Shown here piece after piece: positions 14,748 to 18,699 of a stretch of 18,699 bases of DNA. The translations under genes and the position numbers were made by a program. Source of the stretch: CAYLJO01 sp964383905 (lineage in GTDB: Bacteria > Acidobacteriota > Blastocatellia > Pyrinomonadales > Pyrinomonadaceae); assembly GCA_964383905.1 (NCBI GenBank), contig CAYLJO010000121.1, positions 1 to 18,699 of the forward strand. Direction: 5' to 3'. Each line of letters starts with the position of its first letter. The first letter of the stretch is position 1. A model generated the notes under the pieces. It saw only the letters and a list, made by a program, of their open reading frames with translations. It searched no databases and had not been told where the DNA came from.

Positions 14748-16744
14748 TTATTCCGTCTTCGCGGTTTCAAAGACTAACTCTTTGATTCCCTGAACGGACC
14801 GGCCCCGTTCTGTCTCCAGATCGAGCACAATGATTTCGTTACCGCCCTTCTTTAACCACCCTGCGGGCACGAAGAGACTCTGCTGCGGGCCCGTCCGCCA
14901 GTAGCGGCCCAGGTTGTGCCCGTTGACCCACACGCACCCCTTCCCCCAGCCGCGCATGTCCAGATACGTGTCGCCGATTGAGGTCAACTTAAAAGTGCCG
15001 CGGTAGAACGCCGGGCCCGACTGGGGTCTGGCGGAGAACTTCAAGCGGGACAGGTCGGTGAGCGGCAGCGGGTAAATCTCCCACCCCGTCAGCTCCTCCC
15101 CGCCCAGCGACACTTTCTCGGTGATGCCCTTACGGTCGGTCACCATGTTCGGCCCGAAGTTGACGCGTCCCATGTTCTCCACCAGGATGTCGAGCGGCGC
15201 AGCTGTGCCTAACTCCACGTTCAAAGAACTCTGCTTGAGCCGCCGGTCCAGCACGCCGAGCTTTTTGTCGCCCTGATAGATGAGCGCGTAGTCTNNNNNN
15301 NNNNNNNNNNNNNNNNNNNNNNNNNNNNNNNNNNNNNNNNNNNNNNNNNNNNNNNNNNNNNNNNNNNNNNNNNNNNNNNNNNNNNNNNNNNNNNCCGCCG
15401 GTCCAGCACGCCGAGCTTTTTGTCGCCCTGATAGATGAGCGCGTAGTCTCTCGCCTCGCTAATCTCCAACGGACCCCTGGCCGCGTGTTCAAGCCGTTTG
15501 CGGTAAAGGATGAACCCGTAGTCTTGGCCCACCGCCTCCATCGGAAGGGGGCGTGCGGACCTGACGGGGCGGCCCAGCGCAGAGTTAAGGTTCGCCGATT
15601 CCTGCAACGTAAAACGCGGCACTTCGATCATCGGCAGCCTTGCGGGCAGCTCAGGCAGCGCCGTGCCCGCGGGCAAATATTTTTTAATCACGTCGCGCAA
15701 GGCGAAGAACTTCTCGGTCGGTCGGCCGGCTTCGTCAAGCGGCGAATCGTAGTCGTAGCTCGAGATGATCGGCTTATAGGTTTCGTATTTGTTCGCCCCG
15801 CTCATGAAACCGAAGGACGAGCCGCCGTGGAACATATAGATGTTGACCGAGATGCCGCGCGACAGCATCCACTCCAAACCCTCCGCCGCGTTCTGTGCCG
15901 CGACCGTTTCGTGCTTGTCGCCCCAGGAGTCGAACCAGCCGACCCAGAACTCGCCGCACATGCGCGGCACGCCCCGGCGGAACTTGTCGAAGACGGCGAA
16001 TTTCTTCTCCGGTGAATCCCTTGCCCCGAAGTTGATCACCGAGAGCACGTCCGGAAGCGTCCCCTCCGCGAGCTTGCTCGGGTCGCCGTCCGAAGTGAAC
16101 AGCGTCACGTCGAACCCTGCGTCGAGGATCATCCGGCGGACGGCACTGAGATAGACCTTATCGTTGCCGAAGGAGCCGTACTCGTTCTCGACCTGGACCA
16201 TGATGATGGGACCGCCACGCGTCACCTGAAGCGGCGCGAGCTGCCTCCCGACCTCCTTCATGTAGTTTGCGGTGGCCCTCAGGAATCGAGGGTCAGCGCT
16301 CCTGACTTTCATGTCCGGCGTTGAGAGCAGCCAAGCCGGGAAACCACCGAACTCCCACTCGGTACAGACGTAGGGTCCCGGCCGCACGATAACCCATAGG
16401 CCCTCCTCCTGCGCGGTGCGGATGTAAGCGGCCACGTCCAGATTGCCGGTGAAATCAGACCGGCCGGGCTTCGGCTCGTGCAGGTTCCAGAAGACGTAAG
16501 TGGTCAGGGTGTTCAGACCCATCGCCTTCATCTTCCGCATGCGGTCGCGCCAGTACTCGCGGGGCACGCGGGCGTAGTGCATGTCGCCGGAGATGATCTG
16601 GAAGGGCTTGCCATCGAGTAGAAAGTGCTCACCCTTCCAGCCGAAGGTATGGGCAGCCTTTGCGCTCGCTGCGCCGGATTGCTGTGTGGACATCGTGACA
16701 GCCAGAATCAGGGCGAGTAGAACGGTTGATAGTATGGGTTTCAT
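14748..16744 (-). CDS. GH35 beta-galactosidase (spans an assembly gap)
   Basis: Starts at ATG 16742-16744 with a signal peptide (MKPILSTVLLALILAVTMST, cleaved near residue 28), so it is exported. The GH35 barrel begins FLLDGKPFQIISGDMHYARV. Acid/base Glu188 is in VQVENEYG and nucleophile Glu265 in CGEFWVGWFDSWG, the spacing seen in human GLB1 (188/268). The C-terminus has the jelly-roll motifs NMGRVNFGP, FYRGTF and GWGKGCVWVNGHNLGRYW. The 100 Ns at 15295-15394 lie between two identical 55-nt copies. Removing the Ns and one copy (155 nt) brings both parts into one frame and gives 613 residues, a normal length. The gene is therefore probably intact. It releases terminal beta-galactose and follows the GH43 gene by 9 nt, in one operon. 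Confidence 0.93.
15295..15394. other. Assembly gap of 100 Ns
   Basis: Exactly 100 Ns. The 55 nt before it (15240-15294) and after it (15395-15449) are identical, so the gap is a failed overlap join and not missing sequence. Confidence 0.95.
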
Positions 16745-16753
16745 ATGGCTTAC

Positions 16754-17893
16754 TTAGAATCGAATCATGGCCTCGCCGGTGACAACATCCAGGGTCCACT
16801 CCTTAGGCACGGGAAGCCGCAACCTCCCGCCGCCGATTTCCAACAGCATCCACAGGTAACGGGAAGCCCACGGCGTCCCAGGTTTCCACATGTCACCCAT
16901 AAAGATCACGGTGGTTGTTTTGGTGCCGACCACTTTCAACATCATGGTAGATTGTGCGCCGTAGGTCTTGGTTTCCGGCGGGGCGATGTCCTGGAATTCA
17001 GACCAAGGGGCTTCGAGGGAGTTCGCCGTCGCGTATTTATTCGGGTTCGGCGCCCACCCGGTCAGACCCGACCCGATCACGTAGTAGAGTCCCCGGTAAT
17101 GGACGAGAGCCCCGCCTTCCATGTGCACCGGGATCAGGCACTCTTGTTTCTCGACGTTCAGATAGTCAGCCGACAGTTTAGCGATGCGGAAGCCGAATGG
17201 CCGATCCTCGAAAATCAGGTACGGCGTGCCGTCGTCGTCAATGAACTGGCCGATGTCCCGGCTCTCGTGACCGAGCGGGCGAAAGCTCCTGAGGTATGTA
17301 TAGTCGCCGTCCACCTTGTCGCAGACTGCCACGCCGACCCGCGCGAGACGGTAACGGGTATCGTCGATGTGCATGTACATCACATACTTTTTGGTCTTTG
17401 TGTTGTAGAACACCTTCGGGCGCTCCAGGACCCAGCCGGGGCCGAAGTTGTCCGGGTCGGACAACTTGATCACCCGGTTGCGAAAACTCCAACGAGCCAG
17501 GTCTTTCGAGGAAAAGCAACTGATGTAGCGCAGATTCGGGTCCGGGCCCCGCTCCCGGTCCTCGCCGAACCAGTAGTAAGTGTCGCCGCGCTTGATGATG
17601 CCGCCGCCGTGTGCCTGGATTTGTCTGCCCTGATCATCCACCCAAATCTCACCCGGCTTAATCGTCCTTTTCGGCTTCGCGTTCTTGAAATAGCCGTCGG
17701 GGCCAGGCTGGTAGCGGTAATCGTAATAACCAGTCTCGTAAGGGTCGATGATAGTTTGCCAGCGCCAGTTGAGGTTTATCGTGTGCCGCCCGGCGATACC
17801 AGTAATTAACGGGGCCTGATGCTGGGCCTGACCGGTCGTGATGAGAATGAAGAGACTAGCCTCGCTTCTTGGCCGGCTTCGGGATAAAACCAC
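16754..17893 (-). CDS. GH43 glycoside hydrolase, exo-beta-1,3-galactanase-like (subfamily 24 type)
   Basis: 379 residues from GTG 17891-17893. The beta-propeller begins at IQAHGGGIIKRGDTYYWFGE (92-111). Glu157 (LERPKV), Glu259 (HMEGGALV) and Gln314 (YGAQST) are spaced 102 and 55 residues apart. This resembles Glu102/Glu208/Gln263 of fungal Pc1,3Gal43A, where Glu208 is the acid and Gln takes the place of the usual base. SRDIGQFIDDDG (211-222) is another family block. The likely substrate is the beta-1,3-galactan backbone of type II arabinogalactan. The N-terminus is odd: there is only a weak secretion signal (ASLFILITTGQAQHQ), and the first codons overlap the end of the small upstream gene in another frame. 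The true start may be lost or further downstream. Operon with the GH35 gene. Confidence 0.85.
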   Translation of the reverse strand: MVLSRSRPRSEASLFILITTGQAQHQAPLITGIAGRHTINLNWRWQTIIDPYETGYYDYRYQPGPDGYFKNAKPKRTIKPGEIWVDDQGRQIQAHGGGIIKRGDTYYWFGEDRERGPDPNLRYISCFSSKDLARWSFRNRVIKLSDPDNFGPGWVLERPKVFYNTKTKKYVMYMHIDDTRYRLARVGVAVCDKVDGDYTYLRSFRPLGHESRDIGQFIDDDGTPYLIFEDRPFGFRIAKLSADYLNVEKQECLIPVHMEGGALVHYRGLYYVIGSGLTGWAPNPNKYATANSLEAPWSEFQDIAPPETKTYGAQSTMMLKVVGTKTTTVIFMGDMWKPGTPWASRYLWMLLEIGGGRLRLPVPKEWTLDVVTGEAMIRF

Positions 17894-18008
17894 GCCGCTC
17901 CTGGACCGACTTAGAAGAGGACGGATTCTGTTCTTTAGTGGTCTTTGCTCGTTCCAGTTTGTCCTTCTCCAGAGCTTCTTTCAATCGTTTTTTCGCACGC
18001 TTATTCAT
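17856..18008 (-). CDS. Small lysine-rich conserved-looking protein (50 aa)
   Basis: ATG 18006-18008 gives MNKRAKKRLKEALEKDKLER, then a Ser/Gln-rich linker and the tail RRGFIPKPAKKRG, with stop at 17856-17858. It is very basic, with no TM or signal. I recall similar 'GFIPKP.KKRG' tails in small acidobacterial proteins, function unknown; nucleic-acid or ribosome contact would fit the charge. An upstream ATG at 18074 in frame would add 22 residues (hydrophobic SLFFLWYILF), but those cross the palindromic site, so the shorter start is preferred. The last 38 nt overlap the GH43 frame, suggesting either coupling or a misplaced GH43 start. Confidence 0.6.
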   Translation of the reverse strand: MNKRAKKRLKEALEKDKLERAKTTKEQNPSSSKSVQERRGFIPKPAKKRG

Positions 18009-18032
18009 AAAAAGAATATACCATAGAAAAAA

Positions 18033-18066
18033 TAGACTTAAATACGGTGATGTAGACTTAAGTCTA
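18033..18066. promoter_or_regulatory. Candidate operator: 14-bp palindrome plus half-site
   Basis: TAGACTTAAGTCTA (18053-18066) is a perfect palindrome. TAGACTTAA recurs at 18033-18041, exactly 20 nt (two helical turns) from the palindrome's start. The cluster is 25-58 nt upstream of the minus-strand small gene and the GH operon. It looks like a site for a dimeric regulator with a second half-site. The regulator is unknown. Confidence 0.5.
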
Positions 18067-18147
18067 TCAGCCACAGACGATGTCCGATGTTAACTGACCG
18101 ATGCTGAAGCCAGTACCACCTCTTGTTCCGGACACGTCGTAAAATTA

Positions 18148-18176
18148 TTGACTCTTCATGTGGTTTAAAGTAGAAG
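18148..18176 (+). promoter_or_regulatory. Possible promoter of the 18220 gene
   Basis: TTGACT (18148-18153), 17 nt, TAGAAG (18171-18176). The -35 is good, the -10 moderate. Confidence 0.45.
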
Positions 18177-18219
18177 AATTTTGCTCCAGCTATCTATCTG
18201 ATAAAGGATAAATTCAACG

Positions 18220-18609
18220 GTGAAAAATAGACCCGGAATTCTGGTTGCGCTTCCCCTGGTGCTCAGTTTTTCCAGCCTCATATTCGCACAGAAGACTTCT
18301 CGTCCGATCCGGTTCGCGCGCGGCCGCACAACCGCAGTAATCAGAGACACAATACTTGACGGGCAGTGGCATGATTACACATTGCGTGCTCGCCAGGGTC
18401 AGACCATGAGTGTGCATATTTCCGGTAGTAGCCGAAATCTGACTTTTAGAGTTATCCCGCCTAACGGTGATGATCAACATGGGTCATTGACCGGAGAGGA
18501 GGGAGTCAGGGACTGGCAGGGTGAGCTGCCCGAAACAGGGGAATATTATATTTCTGTGCACGGGCCTAATCGAAAGGCAACCTACGCCCTCGAAGTAAAC
18601 ATTCGTTAG
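18220..18609 (+). CDS. Small exported beta-rich protein (PPC-like fold)
   Basis: GTG start at 18220 (AAAGGAT upstream, somewhat far). 129 residues. The signal peptide is MKNRPGILVALPLVLSFSSL with cleavage after IFA. The mature part has a pattern I associate with bacterial pre-peptidase-C-like and g-type-lysozyme-inhibitor-like exported domains: ILDGQWHDYTLRARQGQTMS, VHISGSSRNLTFRVIPPNG, WQGELPETGEYYISVHGP, YALEVNIR. Such domains are small beta-sandwiches that bind ligands or other proteins in the periplasm. A specific role cannot be given. It is transcribed away from the small gene and the GH operon, with a possible promoter at 18148-18176. The last 90 nt of the window after it hold nothing I recognise. 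Confidence 0.75.
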   Translation: MKNRPGILVALPLVLSFSSLIFAQKTSRPIRFARGRTTAVIRDTILDGQWHDYTLRARQGQTMSVHISGSSRNLTFRVIPPNGDDQHGSLTGEEGVRDWQGELPETGEYYISVHGPNRKATYALEVNIR

Positions 18610-18699
18610 TGGGCGCGAATCGGTGTCGAGCTATGATAACGAATCTCTAAATCGAAACTTACAACATTGGCACACTCATGCAGCCTTCAACTTTTCAGC

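Noticed and set aside
15395..15449. 55-nt direct repeat as a biological duplication in the GH35 gene
   Set aside because: The frames only agree when the copy and the Ns are collapsed, so it is an assembly overlap.
16745..17809. 354-codon plus-strand open frame
   Set aside because: Antisense to the GH43 gene, which has clear catalytic blocks. Its length only reflects codon bias on the other strand.

Overview
The window looks like a metagenome-derived scaffold from an Acidobacteriota genome, most plausibly of the Blastocatellia type. The evidence is two 'acidobacterial duplicated orphan permeases' (ADOP: MacB/FtsX-like permeases with no ATPase beside them) with PadR-like leader sequences, the CACAGAGG-type intergenic repeat, a multi-GAF signalling protein, high GC, and exported proteins of kinds I associate with that phylum. 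A run of 100 Ns at 15295-15394 flanked by two identical 55-nt copies shows scaffolding. The phylum call is inference; no rRNA or other marker settles it.

Layout: 1-2197 (minus) is a multi-GAF sensor protein that runs off the left edge. 2198-2510 holds a nested fold-back repeat. 2511-3920 (minus) is the ribosome-assembly GTPase Der with its own promoter. Divergent from it, 4107-4736 (plus) is a YraN/UPF0102 gene broken by a ~93-nt fold-back insert that carries scraps of the same gene. 4953-6182 (minus) is an exported protein of unknown function. Next come two convergent ADOP permeases: a full-length one at 6584-9250 (plus) and a 5'-truncated one at 9528-11306 (minus). The second has a PadR-like N-terminus fused in frame to the C-terminal two thirds of the permease. 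Both have the same ~150-nt promoter/leader, with a relic of a padR start.

11662-12357 (plus) is an exported protein interrupted by one in-frame TAG. Two tRNA genes follow, Gly(GCC) and Cys(GCA), each with a visible promoter; an intrinsic terminator follows tRNA-Cys. From there to 14723 the DNA looks like a decayed accessory region: ~600 nt without recognisable genes, a fragment of an AraC-type N-terminal cupin domain joined to a damaged DUF4386-like membrane protein, a truncated membrane-protein start, and a ~98-nt inverted-repeat element.

14748-17893 (minus) is a two-gene glycoside hydrolase operon: a GH43 protein with the residue spacing of exo-beta-1,3-galactanases (subfamily 24 type), then a GH35 beta-galactosidase. 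Together they suggest breakdown of type II arabinogalactan (plant arabinogalactan-protein glycans). A 50-residue lysine-rich protein lies just upstream and overlaps the start of the GH43 reading frame; it is preceded by a 14-bp palindrome with an extra half-site. The window ends with a small exported beta-rich protein (18220-18609, plus).

The strongest signals for follow-up are the repeated PadR/ADOP leaders and the chimeric permease, the YraN insert with captured host-gene segments, and the palindromic site upstream of the glycoside hydrolase cluster. I do not see a clear new defence or catalytic system.
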